A stretch of DNA of 64,000 bases, taken from the NCBI GenBank assembly GCA_947367255.1, contig CANBCZ010000008.1:17412-81411 (forward strand), written 5' to 3'. Source of the stretch: an uncultured Alistipes sp. (GTDB lineage: Bacteria > Bacteroidota > Bacteroidia > Bacteroidales > Rikenellaceae). The notes under the pieces are model-generated. The model made no database searches. It was not told where the DNA came from and saw nothing but the letters and a program-made list of their open reading frames with translations. Below, one piece after another: positions 7,878-17,572 of this stretch. The position numbers were made by a program, and so were the translations under genes. How positions within the stretch are numbered: position 1 is the first letter of the stretch; every line of letters begins with the position of its first letter.

Positions 7878-10769
7878 ATGAAGAGTTTTCTGTCGGAGGT
7901 TGCCGAGCAACTCTACGGTAAATATGGGGATAATCTCTCCGATTTGGTCGTGCTCTTTCCATCACAGCGAGCACGACTCTTCTTCTGTGAGGCACTGCTC
8001 GATGTGGTCGATAAGCCTATTTGGGCACCGCAGTTTGTGACTATCGACGAGCTGATGTCGCAAATATCGTCACTCCATTCTGCAGATCGCCTGCGACTTA
8101 TCTCGGAGCTCTATATTGTCTACTCGGAGTATCACAAGGAGGATTTTGACCACTTCTACCATTGGGGCGAGATGCTCGTTGCCGACTTCGATATGGTGGA
8201 TAAGTATATGGTCGATGCCGAGCGACTCTTTGTCAATATCGCCGATATAAAGGAGATCGAGGCGGACCTCTCTTACCTTACACCCGAGCAGGAGGAGTAT
8301 GTGCGCCGCTTCTGGAGTACTCTGAGCAGCAGTATGTCCCTCTCTAAGCAGAAGGAGTATTTTCTTACTATTTGGCGCTCGCTGCCGGAGATATATACAA
8401 AGTATAAGGCTCGATTAAGGGGTCTTGATATCGGTTATACGGGAATGATCTATCGCGATGCGGCGCAGATACTCGAAGAGTCGCAGAGCTCTCCGCTTGC
8501 CGAGCGCAGGTATGTTGTTGCGGGATTTAACGCCCTTAGCAACTGCGAGAAGGCGCTCTTTAACCACCTTAAGAACTGTTATAACGCAGACTTTTTCTGG
8601 GACTATAGCGACTACTTTGTCTACAATCAGATGCAGGAGGCGGGTAGCTTTATTCGCAAAAATATAGAGGATTACCCATCCTCTTTCAATATCTCGCACA
8701 GAGATTTGCGAAAGAGTATAAAGAGTATTACCGTAACCTCTACAGCAACCTCGGCGGCACAGTGTAAGTATGTTGCGCAGGTGCTTCAGCAGATTGCAGA
8801 GAGGGACGAGAATGGCAACATAAAACCGCTCGACCGCAATACGGCTATCGTGCTTACTGACGAGAATATGCTCGAGCCGTTGCTGTATGCACTTCCGACA
8901 GAGCTTAAGACTACAAATGCCGGCAGTGAGGGGGTGAATGTTACTATGGGTTATCCACTTCGCTCGACGCTTGCATATTCGTTTGTCGATAGACTTTTGG
9001 AGCTGCAGAGCCATGTAAGAGAGAAGGATGGGGAGCCTACATTCTACCATCAGGATATAGAGTCGCTGCTGACCCACCCGTTCCTATCGGGTAGCGATCC
9101 GGCAAAGATTCGTGCACTGCGTAAGAGTATTGTCGAGGAGCGAATATACAACGCTCCGCAGTCGATGTTGCTGCCACTGCCACTTGGTAGTTACATCTTT
9201 GAGCAGGCTGCAGACTCGACAGCGCTGTTGGCGTATCTGGATAGGGTAGTGACCCATCTGCCGGAGGTTATAGGCAGTGACGACCGACTGCAAATCGAGT
9301 ATATTGTGCAGATTCGCAAGGCGTTGCAGCAGCTCGCAAATATGTTTACCAGCTGTAATATCACGCTGACACCGAGCCTTACGCGTTCGCTTGTGCGTCG
9401 TCATCTGCAGAGTGTGCGCATCCCGTTTGAGGGCGAGCCTTTGGAGGGTCTGCAGATTATGGGTATTCTGGAGACGCGAAATATCGACTTTAAGAATGTG
9501 ATTATTATGTCGATGAGCGACAGCAACTTCCCCGGAACGAGAATTGCCGACTCATCTTCCATTCCATATTCGCTCCGCTATGCATACGGTATGCCGACGC
9601 TGGAGCACCATCAGGGCGTCTATGCCTACTACTTCTACCGCCTTATCTCGCGTGCGGAGAATGTGTGGATGACCTACTGCTCGACCGCCGACGAGAAGGG
9701 TACGGGCGAGCCGAGTCGCTATATCCGTCAGCTCGAGTATGAGTCGGGTATGCCGATAACAAAGCTCAAGGTGGGTGTGGATGTCAATCTGCAGCAGACA
9801 GAGAGTATTGTGGTGGAGAAGGATGAGCGGACAATGGAGCGGCTCAGTGCCTATACAAGTGGCAATAAGCGCCTCTCTCCAACGGCATTCTCAACATATG
9901 TGCAGTGCCCGATGCGCTTTTTCTGCAAATATATGGCGAAGATTAATGTTGAAGATGAACTTGAGGAGGGTCTGGATGATAAGACCTTTGGAAATATCTT
10001 CCACAAATCTGCCGAACTGCTCTATGCAGATGCTGTGGGCGAGGCAAATCCACTGGCGGTCCTTGAACAAATAGACGAAAAACGCATTGTCGAGTGTGTC
10101 GATAGGGCTATCGGCGAGGAGTGTTTCAATAGTGCCGACTTTGACCGCAGTAAGTTGCAGGGCGAGCTGAGTATTGTGCGACAGATTGTCATTCGCTACC
10201 TGAAGGATAATCTTATAGAGTACGACAAGGGACACGCCAACTTCTCGGTTGTTGCCCTTGAGGATGTCTTCGATGCTCCGTTTGAGTTTGAGGTTGCGGG
10301 CGAGCGAAAGAGTGTAATCTTTGAGGGTCGAGCCGACCGTGTAGATAGTCTAACCAATGGTGTATGCCGAATTATTGACTACAAGACAGGTGCCTGTCAT
10401 TTGGCATTTAAGGACTTTGATAAGCTCTTTGGTGGTAAGGATGCAGAGAGAATAAGCAACACGATAAATACGCTTATATACGCTATGATTGCGCGTCGCA
10501 GACGAGGTGTCGAGGTGCAGCCTGCCCTATACTATCTGCGCGAGATGTATAACGGCAACTACTCGCCACTGCTCTCTATGTCAAGTCAGACGGATAAGAG
10601 GAAGAAGACTCCTATCGAGCGTTATTCGGATATTGCCGAACAGTTCGAGGAGCACCTCTCAAAGACCCTTGCAGAGATGTTTGACCCTAAAGTGCCATTC
10701 CGCCAAGCGGAAGATCCGTTGGCGTGCACATACTGCGACTATGCAGCTATATGTAGCAAGAGGGGTTAG
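7878..10769 (+). CDS. AddB-like PD-(D/E)XK nuclease with Fe-S cysteines
   Basis: 963 residues. The N-terminal two thirds resemble the helicase-derived AddB/RecC-like region (LVVLFPSQRARLFFCEALL near residue 25 replaces a normal Walker A). The C-terminal nuclease has EGRADRVD followed by RIIDYKTG, the acidic and Lys residues of the RecB-type PD-(D/E)XK site. Four cysteines placed as in the AddB iron-sulphur staple are visible: Cys677 (QCPMRFFC) and Cys950, Cys953, Cys959 (CTYCDYAAIC). It is expected to process double-strand ends with an AddA/UvrD-like partner, which is not adjacent here. Its last 4 bases overlap the end of the convergent tsaB. Confidence 0.88.
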   Translation: MKSFLSEVAEQLYGKYGDNLSDLVVLFPSQRARLFFCEALLDVVDKPIWAPQFVTIDELMSQISSLHSADRLRLISELYIVYSEYHKEDFDHFYHWGEMLVADFDMVDKYMVDAERLFVNIADIKEIEADLSYLTPEQEEYVRRFWSTLSSSMSLSKQKEYFLTIWRSLPEIYTKYKARLRGLDIGYTGMIYRDAAQILEESQSSPLAERRYVVAGFNALSNCEKALFNHLKNCYNADFFWDYSDYFVYNQMQEAGSFIRKNIEDYPSSFNISHRDLRKSIKSITVTSTATSAAQCKYVAQVLQQIAERDENGNIKPLDRNTAIVLTDENMLEPLLYALPTELKTTNAGSEGVNVTMGYPLRSTLAYSFVDRLLELQSHVREKDGEPTFYHQDIESLLTHPFLSGSDPAKIRALRKSIVEERIYNAPQSMLLPLPLGSYIFEQAADSTALLAYLDRVVTHLPEVIGSDDRLQIEYIVQIRKALQQLANMFTSCNITLTPSLTRSLVRRHLQSVRIPFEGEPLEGLQIMGILETRNIDFKNVIIMSMSDSNFPGTRIADSSSIPYSLRYAYGMPTLEHHQGVYAYYFYRLISRAENVWMTYCSTADEKGTGEPSRYIRQLEYESGMPITKLKVGVDVNLQQTESIVVEKDERTMERLSAYTSGNKRLSPTAFSTYVQCPMRFFCKYMAKINVEDELEEGLDDKTFGNIFHKSAELLYADAVGEANPLAVLEQIDEKRIVECVDRAIGEECFNSADFDRSKLQGELSIVRQIVIRYLKDNLIEYDKGHANFSVVALEDVFDAPFEFEVAGERKSVIFEGRADRVDSLTNGVCRIIDYKTGACHLAFKDFDKLFGGKDAERISNTINTLIYAMIARRRRGVEVQPALYYLREMYNGNYSPLLSMSSQTDKRKKTPIERYSDIAEQFEEHLSKTLAEMFDPKVPFRQAEDPLACTYCDYAAICSKRG

Positions 10770-11470
10770 AGGAGCTTTTTCTTCGAAGTGGTTACCACGA
10801 AATCTTTGAGGTAGTATGGCTCGAAATATGCCACATCTACAAAGTCACCATTTGTAAATTTCTGCTCGGCGATTGTCGCCATACCGCGTACAGATGGGGT
10901 TATGTTTATCAGCTCAGCACCCAAAACCTCTGCACACTTCGCCGCACCGCTACCAAAGATGACGAAATTTTTGCACTTTGAGCGGTAGTCGGAGAGGGTA
11001 TTTTCATCTACCACCTCGGCAGAGATTGAGTTCAGAGGATTTGCATTGCTGTCAAATACCTGTGTATAGACCTCCATACGGCGTGCATCGATCATCGGGC
11101 AGAGAAGTGCCGAATCCCAATCCTCAATATCGATAATACCCGCCTTGTGGTCCTCTATTGCCACCGCAGTAAGTGCTGCAAGGGAAGATACGGCAATAAG
11201 GGGCTTGCTAAGACCATAGCTCAGACCCTTTGCAAACGATACACCGATTCTCAGTCCCGTATATGAACCCGGACCCTCACCTACAGCAATGGCATCAATC
11301 TGCTGCGGGTCGATGTCGTTCTCTCTGAGCAGCTCGTCGGTAAATACAGCCACCTTCTTTGCGTGGTCACGACCCGAGTCGCTCTCGCGCAGAGAGATAA
11401 GCTCACCATTGTTTACAATACCTACCGAACAGATATCTGTTCCTGTCTCTATACAAAGTATCAGTGCCAT
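10766..11470 (-). CDS. tsaB: tRNA threonylcarbamoyladenosine modification protein TsaB
   Basis: Inactive ASKHA-fold partner of TsaD; with TsaE it forms the complex that makes t6A37 on ANN-decoding tRNAs. It is 234 residues long. The N-terminal ILCIETGTDICSVGI strand-turn and the glycine motif VGEGPGSYTGLRIG (about residues 64-77) identify the family. It is last in a - strand run rlmB-GNAT-smpB-tsaB, a translation-themed set; its ATG is 6 bases after the smpB stop. The partner tsaE is elsewhere in this window (38090-38506). Confidence 0.95.
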   Translation of the reverse strand: MALILCIETGTDICSVGIVNNGELISLRESDSGRDHAKKVAVFTDELLRENDIDPQQIDAIAVGEGPGSYTGLRIGVSFAKGLSYGLSKPLIAVSSLAALTAVAIEDHKAGIIDIEDWDSALLCPMIDARRMEVYTQVFDSNANPLNSISAEVVDENTLSDYRSKCKNFVIFGSGAAKCAEVLGAELINITPSVRGMATIAEQKFTNGDFVDVAYFEPYYLKDFVVTTSKKKLL

Positions 11471-11476
11471 AATCTT

Positions 11477-11950
11477 CTATTTATAACGCTTCATTGCCTG
11501 ATCCATCTCTCGCTTGGCGTCGTTTGCCTTCAGATACTCGCGCTTGTCGTAGCTCTTACGACCACGCGCAAGACCGATGGCAATCTTTGCAAGTCCGCGC
11601 TCATTGATAAACAGACGAAGACCAACTACTGTAAGACCCTTGTCCTGCAGCGAACGCGAGAGCTTTGCAAGCTCCTTTTTTGTGAGCAACAACTTACGGT
11701 CACGCTTTGGTACGTGGTTGTTGCAGGTGCCCCACGAGTACTCGGAGATATTCACACCGCGAATCCACAGCTCGCCATCCGAGAAGTAGCAGTAGCTATC
11801 GACCATCGACGCCTTACCCATACGGATAGACTTAATCTCGGTGCCGTACAAAACAACACCCGCAAGATACTCCTCGAGTATCTCGTAGTCAAATGTCGCG
11901 CGCTTGTTGCGAATATTTACCTTTTTGTAATCAGTCTTATTGTCTGCCAT
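11477..11950 (-). CDS. smpB: SsrA-binding protein SmpB
   Basis: Small RNA-binding beta-barrel protein that delivers tmRNA to stalled ribosomes for trans-translation. 157 residues. Family hallmarks are [16 protein letters not shown] at the N-terminus, [15 protein letters not shown] at about residues 51-65, and the basic C-terminal tail [20 protein letters not shown] that inserts into the decoding path. It lies 1 base downstream of the GNAT gene and directly upstream of tsaB. Confidence 0.97.
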   Translation of the reverse strand: MADNKTDYKKVNIRNKRATFDYEILEEYLAGVVLYGTEIKSIRMGKASMVDSYCYFSDGELWIRGVNISEYSWGTCNNHVPKRDRKLLLTKKELAKLSRSLQDKGLTVVGLRLFINERGLAKIAIGLARGRKSYDKREYLKANDAKREMDQAMKRYK

Positions 11951-11951
11951 A

Positions 11952-12452
11952 CTATAAACTCTTTTGTAGAGCTATGCGTTTTGCACCTGAGGTAAGGGTA
12001 ATAACGCCGCAATATCTGTAGCCTAACCCCTCCAAAAGTCCCTGCATTATGCGGTTGTCGGCGTGGGTATCAACTCTGATCTCCGAAATGCTTCGCTTAC
12101 TGCAGAGCTGCTCTGCGTAGTCGAAAAATGCCTTTGCGTAGCCCTTGCCGCGAGCAGTGCTGCGAACTGCAAGGCGGTGGATTACCGCATAAGGGTTGGA
12201 GTTTTTCCACTCGCCCTCGATTGTTGTGTATGTCGGCTCGCCGGCAAAACTTATCACTGCCGTTGCAACGATATTATCCCCTTCGGTAAGTACAAAACTC
12301 TCGCCACGGGCAATATCGTTCAGTATAATCTCGGCAGTAGGGTAGCCGTCCTGCCACTGATCTACACCGTAACTTCTGAGCAGAGCCTGCGCATCGGTGA
12401 TACACGCCATAATGGCGTCAATATCGCTACTCTCTGCGGCTCGGATAACCAT
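11952..12452 (-). CDS. GNAT-family N-acetyltransferase
   Basis: 166 residues with the GNAT fold: an N-terminal [13 protein letters not shown] strand-helix, [17 protein letters not shown], and the acetyl-CoA loop [20 protein letters not shown] (R/Q-x-x-G-x-G/A type, about residues 92-112), then [21 protein letters not shown]. The substrate cannot be read from the sequence. The start overlaps the rlmB stop as TAATG, so translation is coupled. Confidence 0.88.
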   Translation of the reverse strand: MVIRAAESSDIDAIMACITDAQALLRSYGVDQWQDGYPTAEIILNDIARGESFVLTEGDNIVATAVISFAGEPTYTTIEGEWKNSNPYAVIHRLAVRSTARGKGYAKAFFDYAEQLCSKRSISEIRVDTHADNRIMQGLLEGLGYRYCGVITLTSGAKRIALQKSL

Positions 12453-13189
12453 TAGTCGCCAATTCTTTGTCGTACAACCTCAAAGAGCATAATTGCCGCT
12501 GCTGCTGCCACATTGAGCGACTCAATAGTGCCAATCATCGGTATTGCAAGCTGCTCGTCGCAGAGCTTGAGAACCTCCTTCGAGATACCCTTTTCCTCCG
12601 AGCCCATAACAATTACGGTAGGCTTGCGAAGGTCGGCGTCGTACATCAGCTTGCGGCTGTGCTCTGTTGCTGCTACAACCTGAAAACCCTCGGTCTGCAG
12701 AGCCTTGAGTGTATTGCGTACAGAGCCTACGCGAGCCACAGGGATACGAGTCAGCGCACCTGCACTCGACTTCATCGCCTCGGCATTTACCGGAGCAGAG
12801 CTCTTGAGCGAAGTGATAATGCCGTGGGCACCTGCACACTCCGCACTGCGGGCAATACCTCCGAAGTTGCGTACATCGGTAATGCCGTCAAAGAGTACGA
12901 TGAGCGGAGTCTCATCCTCCGGCACACGCTCCAGAATATCCTGCACCTCGACATACTCAATCTCGGCAATCTGCGCCACTACGCCCTGATGGCTGCCGCG
13001 AACAAGTCGGTTGAGCTTCTCCACAGGCACCTCCTGTACACGCAGACGGTGACGGAAACAGAGGTCGCGCAGATCTGCCATCAGCTGACCCTCTGCACCA
13101 CGACGGATAAAGATCTTCTCAATCTGCTTGCCCGACTCGATAGCCTCGACTACGGGACGAATACCAAAAACGATGTTACTACTTGCCAT
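12452..13189 (-). CDS. rlmB: 23S rRNA (guanosine-2'-O)-methyltransferase, RlmB/TrmH type
   Basis: SPOUT-fold methylase using SAM, predicted to 2'-O-methylate G2251 in the 23S rRNA P-loop. 245 residues. It has an N-terminal substrate-binding domain (IVFGIRPVVEAIESG) and the three SpoU motifs: DVRNFGGIARSAECAGAHGI, VIVMGSEEKGIS and IPMIGTIESLNVAAAAAIML. It heads the run rlmB-GNAT-smpB-tsaB, with its own promoter at 13209-13240. TrmH-type tRNA methylases share these motifs, but the extra N-terminal domain favours RlmB. Confidence 0.93.
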   Translation of the reverse strand: MASSNIVFGIRPVVEAIESGKQIEKIFIRRGAEGQLMADLRDLCFRHRLRVQEVPVEKLNRLVRGSHQGVVAQIAEIEYVEVQDILERVPEDETPLIVLFDGITDVRNFGGIARSAECAGAHGIITSLKSSAPVNAEAMKSSAGALTRIPVARVGSVRNTLKALQTEGFQVVAATEHSRKLMYDADLRKPTVIVMGSEEKGISKEVLKLCDEQLAIPMIGTIESLNVAAAAAIMLFEVVRQRIGD

Positions 13190-13208
13190 ATAGACTACTA
13201 TTTTGCTG

Positions 13209-13240
13209 CAAAGATAATATATTTTTACACTACCACCAAC
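13209..13240 (-). promoter_or_regulatory. Promoter for the rlmB operon
   Basis: On the minus strand GTTGG (13240-13236), 19-20 bases, then TATCTTTG (13216-13209); the rlmB ATG is at 13189. It lies between the end of the ABC-F gene (13247) and rlmB. Confidence 0.65.
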
Positions 13241-13246
13241 TCCGAA

Positions 13247-15175
13247 CTACTCTTCAACCAACTCTAACTCGTAGACTGCCTTCTCCCACTCGTGCATGAG
13301 GTGGTCAAGCTGCTGCTTGAGGGCGTCGTAAGCCTTGTAATCCTCTTCGTTGTAGTCGGTTGCTGTGGCAAATTTTGCATCATACTCCGCAATCTTAGCC
13401 TCCACCTCGGCAGTCTGCTGCTCGATGGTCTCAACAGCCTTACGATGCTTGCGGATAAGCTTCTCCTGCTCCTTCTTCTGCTCATACGAGAGCTTGCCCT
13501 GTGATTGTGCTGCCTGTGGAGCACTCTTGGTCGGAGTTGCCTTGCGCTCCACCTCCTGCAGGCTCTCTAACTTACGCTTCTCGAGGAAGTACCAGATGTC
13601 GCCCAGATACTCTCTTACACCACCATCGCGGAACTCGTAGACCTTGTCTACAATGCCATCGAGGAACTCTCGGTCGTGCGATACGAGTACCACTGTGCCG
13701 TCGAACTTGCGAATAGCCTCCTTGAGAATATCCTTCGAGCGCATATCCATATGGTTTGTCGGCTCGTCAAGTACAAGCAGGTTGTGCGGCTCAAGCATCA
13801 TACGCGCCATAGCCAATCGAGAACGCTCGCCACCGGAGAGCACCTTTACCTTCTTGTCCACATCCTCGCCACGGAAGAGAAATGCACCCAAAATATCGCG
13901 CAGACGAGTCCTTATATCACCCACAGCTACACGGTCGAGGGTGTCGTAGACGGTAAACTCGCCATTCATCAAATCGTCCTGATTCTGGGCATAGTAGCCT
14001 ATGCTTACATTTGCACCGATACGGATTGAACCCTCTGTAGGCTCGTGCTCGCCGATAAGTATGCGGGCAAAGGTGGTCTTACCCTCACCATTTCGACCTA
14101 CAAGGGCAATCTTGTCACCCTTTGCAATGGTAAACTCGGCACCAGAGAAGACATGGTGTGCACCGAACGACTTGCCCACACCCTTCACCTCTGCCACAAT
14201 CTGACCCGAGCGCGGAGCGGGGGGGAACTTGATGTTGAGTGTAGCAAGATCCTCCTCCTCAACCTCTATGCGCTCCAACTTGTCGAGCTGCTTTATGCGC
14301 GACTGTACCTGATTTGACTTTGTAGGCTTGTAGCGGAACTTCTCGATAAACTCCTCGCTCTTCTCGATAAGGCGCTGCTGGTTTTGATAGGCGGCAAGCT
14401 GTTGTGCTCGACGCTCGGCACGCAGCGTAACAAACTGAGAGTAAGGAACTTTGTAGTCGTATATCTTTCCGAGCGAAAGCTCTATGGTGCGATTTGTTAC
14501 ATTATCCAGAAAGGCGCGGTCGTGCGAGATGAGCAGTACAGCACCATTGTAGTTCTTCAGATACTCCTCCAACCACTGTATCGACTCGATATCGAGGTGG
14601 TTTGTCGGCTCGTCAAGCAGGAAGATCGACGGACGACGAAGCAGCAACTTCGCCAGCTCAATACGCATTCTCCAACCTCCCGAGAAGGTGCTTGTCGGCT
14701 TGTCAAACTCCTCGCGGCGGAAACCAAGACCGAGCAGAGTCTTCTCGATATCTGCATCGCGGGTATCTCCACCGAGGATATGGTAGCGGTCGTTGGCATC
14801 ATTGAGCTGATGGAGCAACTTCTCGTAACCCTCGCTCTCGTAGTCTGTGCGTACAGCAATTTCGGCTGTCAGTCGCTCAATCTCTGCCTCAATGGCGAGC
14901 ACCTCCTCAAAAGCCTTCGCAGTCTCGGCAATAAGGGTAGTTGTGTCGGCAACCTGCATCTGCTGTGGCAGGTAACCTATAGTGCAATCTGCAGTGCGTG
15001 TCACAGCTCCCGATGTGGGCTGCTCAAGACCCGCTATAAGCTTGAGGATAGTGGTCTTTCCCGCTCCGTTTTTACCTACAAGACCTATGCGCTCCTTTGG
15101 GTTGATAAGGAACGATATTTCATCAAAAAGTGTCCAACCGCCAAAACTGACGGAGAGGTTGTCTACCGATATCAT
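13247..15175 (-). CDS. ABC-F family ATPase (ribosome-associated type)
   Basis: 642 residues with two ABC nucleotide-binding domains and no membrane segments, the ABC-F architecture. Walker A motifs are GLVGKNGAGKTT (about residues 33-44) and ALVGRNGEGKTT (about 357-368). Signatures are FSGGWRMRIELAKLL and LSGGERSRLAMARMM, each followed by LLDEPTNHLD or VLDEPTNHMD. A linker with the tRNA-interacting motif region lies between them, and a charged coiled-coil tail (about 540-642) resembles Uup/YheS-type members. Such proteins act on the ribosome; resistance versus housekeeping roles cannot be told apart here. It is downstream of the GNAT-Rpe gene by 15 bases, probably in the same unit. Confidence 0.9.
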   Translation of the reverse strand: MISVDNLSVSFGGWTLFDEISFLINPKERIGLVGKNGAGKTTILKLIAGLEQPTSGAVTRTADCTIGYLPQQMQVADTTTLIAETAKAFEEVLAIEAEIERLTAEIAVRTDYESEGYEKLLHQLNDANDRYHILGGDTRDADIEKTLLGLGFRREEFDKPTSTFSGGWRMRIELAKLLLRRPSIFLLDEPTNHLDIESIQWLEEYLKNYNGAVLLISHDRAFLDNVTNRTIELSLGKIYDYKVPYSQFVTLRAERRAQQLAAYQNQQRLIEKSEEFIEKFRYKPTKSNQVQSRIKQLDKLERIEVEEEDLATLNIKFPPAPRSGQIVAEVKGVGKSFGAHHVFSGAEFTIAKGDKIALVGRNGEGKTTFARILIGEHEPTEGSIRIGANVSIGYYAQNQDDLMNGEFTVYDTLDRVAVGDIRTRLRDILGAFLFRGEDVDKKVKVLSGGERSRLAMARMMLEPHNLLVLDEPTNHMDMRSKDILKEAIRKFDGTVVLVSHDREFLDGIVDKVYEFRDGGVREYLGDIWYFLEKRKLESLQEVERKATPTKSAPQAAQSQGKLSYEQKKEQEKLIRKHRKAVETIEQQTAEVEAKIAEYDAKFATATDYNEEDYKAYDALKQQLDHLMHEWEKAVYELELVEE

Positions 15176-15190
15176 TATCTGTGGTATGGG

Positions 15191-16303
15191 TTATGCATTC
15201 AATATTTTTACAATCTCATCTTCCGGACTCTCGGCGCAGAATACTGCTGAGCCGGCAACAACAACATCTACACCGGCACCGAATACCTCGGCTGCATTTG
15301 AGGCAGATATACCGCCGTCAATCTCTATTATGCAGTTTGGATTTATGCGCTCTATCATAGTCTTCAGTCGGCGTACCTTGTCAAGCGAGTACGGCATAAA
15401 CGACTGACCGCCGAAACCGGGCTCTACGCTCATTACAAGCACCATATCTGTCTTGTGAAGCCACTGCTCAAGCACCTCGGGCTCTGTTGCTGGCTTGATG
15501 CTTATACCCGCCTTTGCACCGGCATTGTGAATAGCATCGATGCACGCGTCAATATCTGCCGCAGCCTCATAGTGGAAGGTTACATAGTCCGAACCCGCCT
15601 TTGCAAACTGCTCGACATAGCGAATAGGGTCGCAAATCATCAGGTGCGTGTCAATAACCTTTGTGCTCACCTTTGTTACTGCCTTGAGAACAGGAAAACC
15701 GAAGGAGATGTTTGGTACAAACACTCCGTCCATCACATCGACGTGTACCCACTCGGCAGCCGAGCGGTTGAGCATCTGTGTATCACGCTCAAGGTTGCCG
15801 AAGTCGGCTGAAAGTATCGAAGGTGCTACAACTCTTTTCATATTGCAAATGTATTTATTGTTACTATCTTTTGTAAATCCACATCGGCAGAATAGTGCTC
15901 TGCTCGCCTCGTTATCCTCATTAATGACCGCCGTCAGACGCTCTATGTTAAAGCTTCGTGCCGCAGCCTTGAATGTATTCAGAGCCTCTGTTGCATAGCC
16001 TTTGCGGCGCATCTGCTGCTCGTATATAAGAATACCGACCTCGGCACTGCTGCCGTCATAGTCGAAGATGTCTAACGCGCCAATAGCCCGACCGTCGAGC
16101 TCTATCATCAGTCGCAACTGCCCGTTTGCAGCAAGCCCCGCCTGCTGATTGGCGATAAAGACCTCTATCTGCTCCCTTGTATATGGTTCGTGAGGGTCGC
16201 TGAAGGGTGCAAGTGCAGGGTCATTTTCCCACAAAAGCGTAGTGTCGACATCCGAAGAGACGACACTACGCAGTCTGCACCTTTTACCCTGCAATTCGAC
16301 CAT
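15191..16303 (-). CDS. rpe: In-frame fusion: GNAT acetyltransferase + ribulose-phosphate 3-epimerase
   Basis: A single open frame of 370 codons. Residues 1-153 are a RimJ-like GNAT domain (CRLRSVVSSDVDTTLLWEND at the start; acetyl-CoA loop QQMRRKGYATEALNTF; NEASRALFCRCGF). Residues 155-370 are a complete ribulose-phosphate 3-epimerase TIM barrel: VAPSILSADFGNLERD, HVDVMDGVFVPNISFG, VMSVEPGFGGQSF and EIDGGISASNA, with the metal/catalytic His and Asp residues. Met155 (ATG at 15841-15839) is exactly where an unfused Rpe would start, so Rpe may also be made separately from an internal start. A TACATTTG box and an AT-rich leader sit just before it. The ROK regulator ends 1 base upstream. Confidence 0.88.
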   Translation of the reverse strand: MVELQGKRCRLRSVVSSDVDTTLLWENDPALAPFSDPHEPYTREQIEVFIANQQAGLAANGQLRLMIELDGRAIGALDIFDYDGSSAEVGILIYEQQMRRKGYATEALNTFKAAARSFNIERLTAVINEDNEASRALFCRCGFTKDSNNKYICNMKRVVAPSILSADFGNLERDTQMLNRSAAEWVHVDVMDGVFVPNISFGFPVLKAVTKVSTKVIDTHLMICDPIRYVEQFAKAGSDYVTFHYEAAADIDACIDAIHNAGAKAGISIKPATEPEVLEQWLHKTDMVLVMSVEPGFGGQSFMPYSLDKVRRLKTMIERINPNCIIEIDGGISASNAAEVFGAGVDVVVAGSAVFCAESPEDEIVKILNA

Positions 16304-16304
16304 C

Positions 16305-17531
16305 CTACAGACCGATTACCTGGTTGCGGATAAGCATTGCCACACCCCACGCAGGAGCGTTGTCGCTCATCTTCGAGAGGCGGAATTTGGTATCCTTATA
16401 TACAAGGTTGAGTGAATATTTATTTGTTGCGCTCTTGAGTGGCAACATAATGTAGTCGCCTGCAGCTGCGAGATTTCCGCCGACAATAACAGTCTCAGGG
16501 TTGAAGATATTGATAAGGATAGCAACAGCCTTGCCAATCTTCTCGCCCGCCTCCTCGATAAGCTCGATAGAGAGGTTGTCGTCGTTGCGTGCTGCGTTGA
16601 TAATGTCGTTGATGTGGATAGTCTCGCCGCTCTCATACTTCGGACGGAGGATAGAGTTCGCACCGCTGCGAATAAGCTCGCTCATCTTCTCCTCTATAGC
16701 AAGACCTGAAACCTCAGTCTCTAAACAGCCCTTCTTGCCGCAGAAGCAGATCTTCTCGTTGTCGAAGAATGGAATATGACCAAACTCGCCGGCAAAACCG
16801 TTCTTACCGTAGAAGAGTTTGCCGTTTACGACAATACCGATCGCCACACCCAGTCCGAGGTGGAGATAGAGGACATTGCTCTCGTCTTTTGAACGACCGT
16901 ATGTGTACTCTGCATAGCAGCGAGAACGGGTGTCATTCTCGAGCTGCACGCGGATGCCGATACGCTGCTCGATAATATCCTTGAGATTAGCCTCGACACT
17001 TGTGAAGTACTTGTACGAACGACCCTGCTGAGTATTTACACGACCTACGATACATACGCCCACGCCGAGAATGTGGTTCTTGTCAATGCCGCAGGTGTTT
17101 ATAAAGTTCTCGATATTGTCGCAAATCTTGTCAAGACACTGGCTGCGGTCGCTAAGCTCGAAGCTGTCGTCTACAACCTCCTTGATAATGTTGTTCTGCA
17201 GGTCGGTAATCACGAAGGTCATACGGTCACGACCCACATTGATACCTGCGAAGTAGATTGCAGTATTTGTCAGACCGAATACATTCGGGCGACGACCACC
17301 GGGAGTCTCTACCTTACCAAGGTCGGTAACGATGCCCTCATCGCAGAGCTCCTGTACGAGCTTTGTGATTGTCGGAACACTGATCCTCAACTCCTTAGTC
17401 AGCTCAGCGAGTGTCGATTCGCCGTTTACCGCCATATAGGCGATGATGTTGCGCTTAATTATATTGTTCTTCTGCAACAGACCCTTATTTTCGGTCTCTT
17501 GATTGTTGAAAAAGTCGATTAAAGAGCTCAT
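16305..17531 (-). CDS. ROK-family regulator/kinase with N-terminal winged helix
   Basis: 408 residues. The N-terminal DNA-binding domain (about residues 20-85: NIIKRNIIAYMAVNGESTLA, then ELRISVPTITKLVQELCDEG) precedes a sugar-kinase-fold ROK domain (FAGINVGRDRMTFVITDL; GVGVCIVGRV; HLGLGVAIGIVVNG). The zinc motif CFCGKKGCLE is at about 269-278, preceded by the ROK His in GEFGHIPF. Such NagC/Mlc-like proteins sense a sugar or sugar phosphate and control uptake or catabolic genes; the ligand is not readable. It is immediately upstream of the GNAT-Rpe fusion (stop and start 1 base apart), suggesting a sugar-linked operon. Confidence 0.88.
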   Translation of the reverse strand: MSSLIDFFNNQETENKGLLQKNNIIKRNIIAYMAVNGESTLAELTKELRISVPTITKLVQELCDEGIVTDLGKVETPGGRRPNVFGLTNTAIYFAGINVGRDRMTFVITDLQNNIIKEVVDDSFELSDRSQCLDKICDNIENFINTCGIDKNHILGVGVCIVGRVNTQQGRSYKYFTSVEANLKDIIEQRIGIRVQLENDTRSRCYAEYTYGRSKDESNVLYLHLGLGVAIGIVVNGKLFYGKNGFAGEFGHIPFFDNEKICFCGKKGCLETEVSGLAIEEKMSELIRSGANSILRPKYESGETIHINDIINAARNDDNLSIELIEEAGEKIGKAVAILINIFNPETVIVGGNLAAAGDYIMLPLKSATNKYSLNLVYKDTKFRLSKMSDNAPAWGVAMLIRNQVIGL

Positions 17532-17572
17532 TTTCCTGCTATTTAGTTTATATACGCTACAAATATAGTAAA

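Noticed and set aside
14384..15250. Long plus-strand open frame opposite the ABC-F gene (also 12467-13267, 24238-25014 and 42877-43644 opposite real genes)
   Set aside because: They lie fully antisense to strongly conserved genes, have Cys/Leu/His-rich low-quality translations, and match no family. They are shadows of biased codon use.
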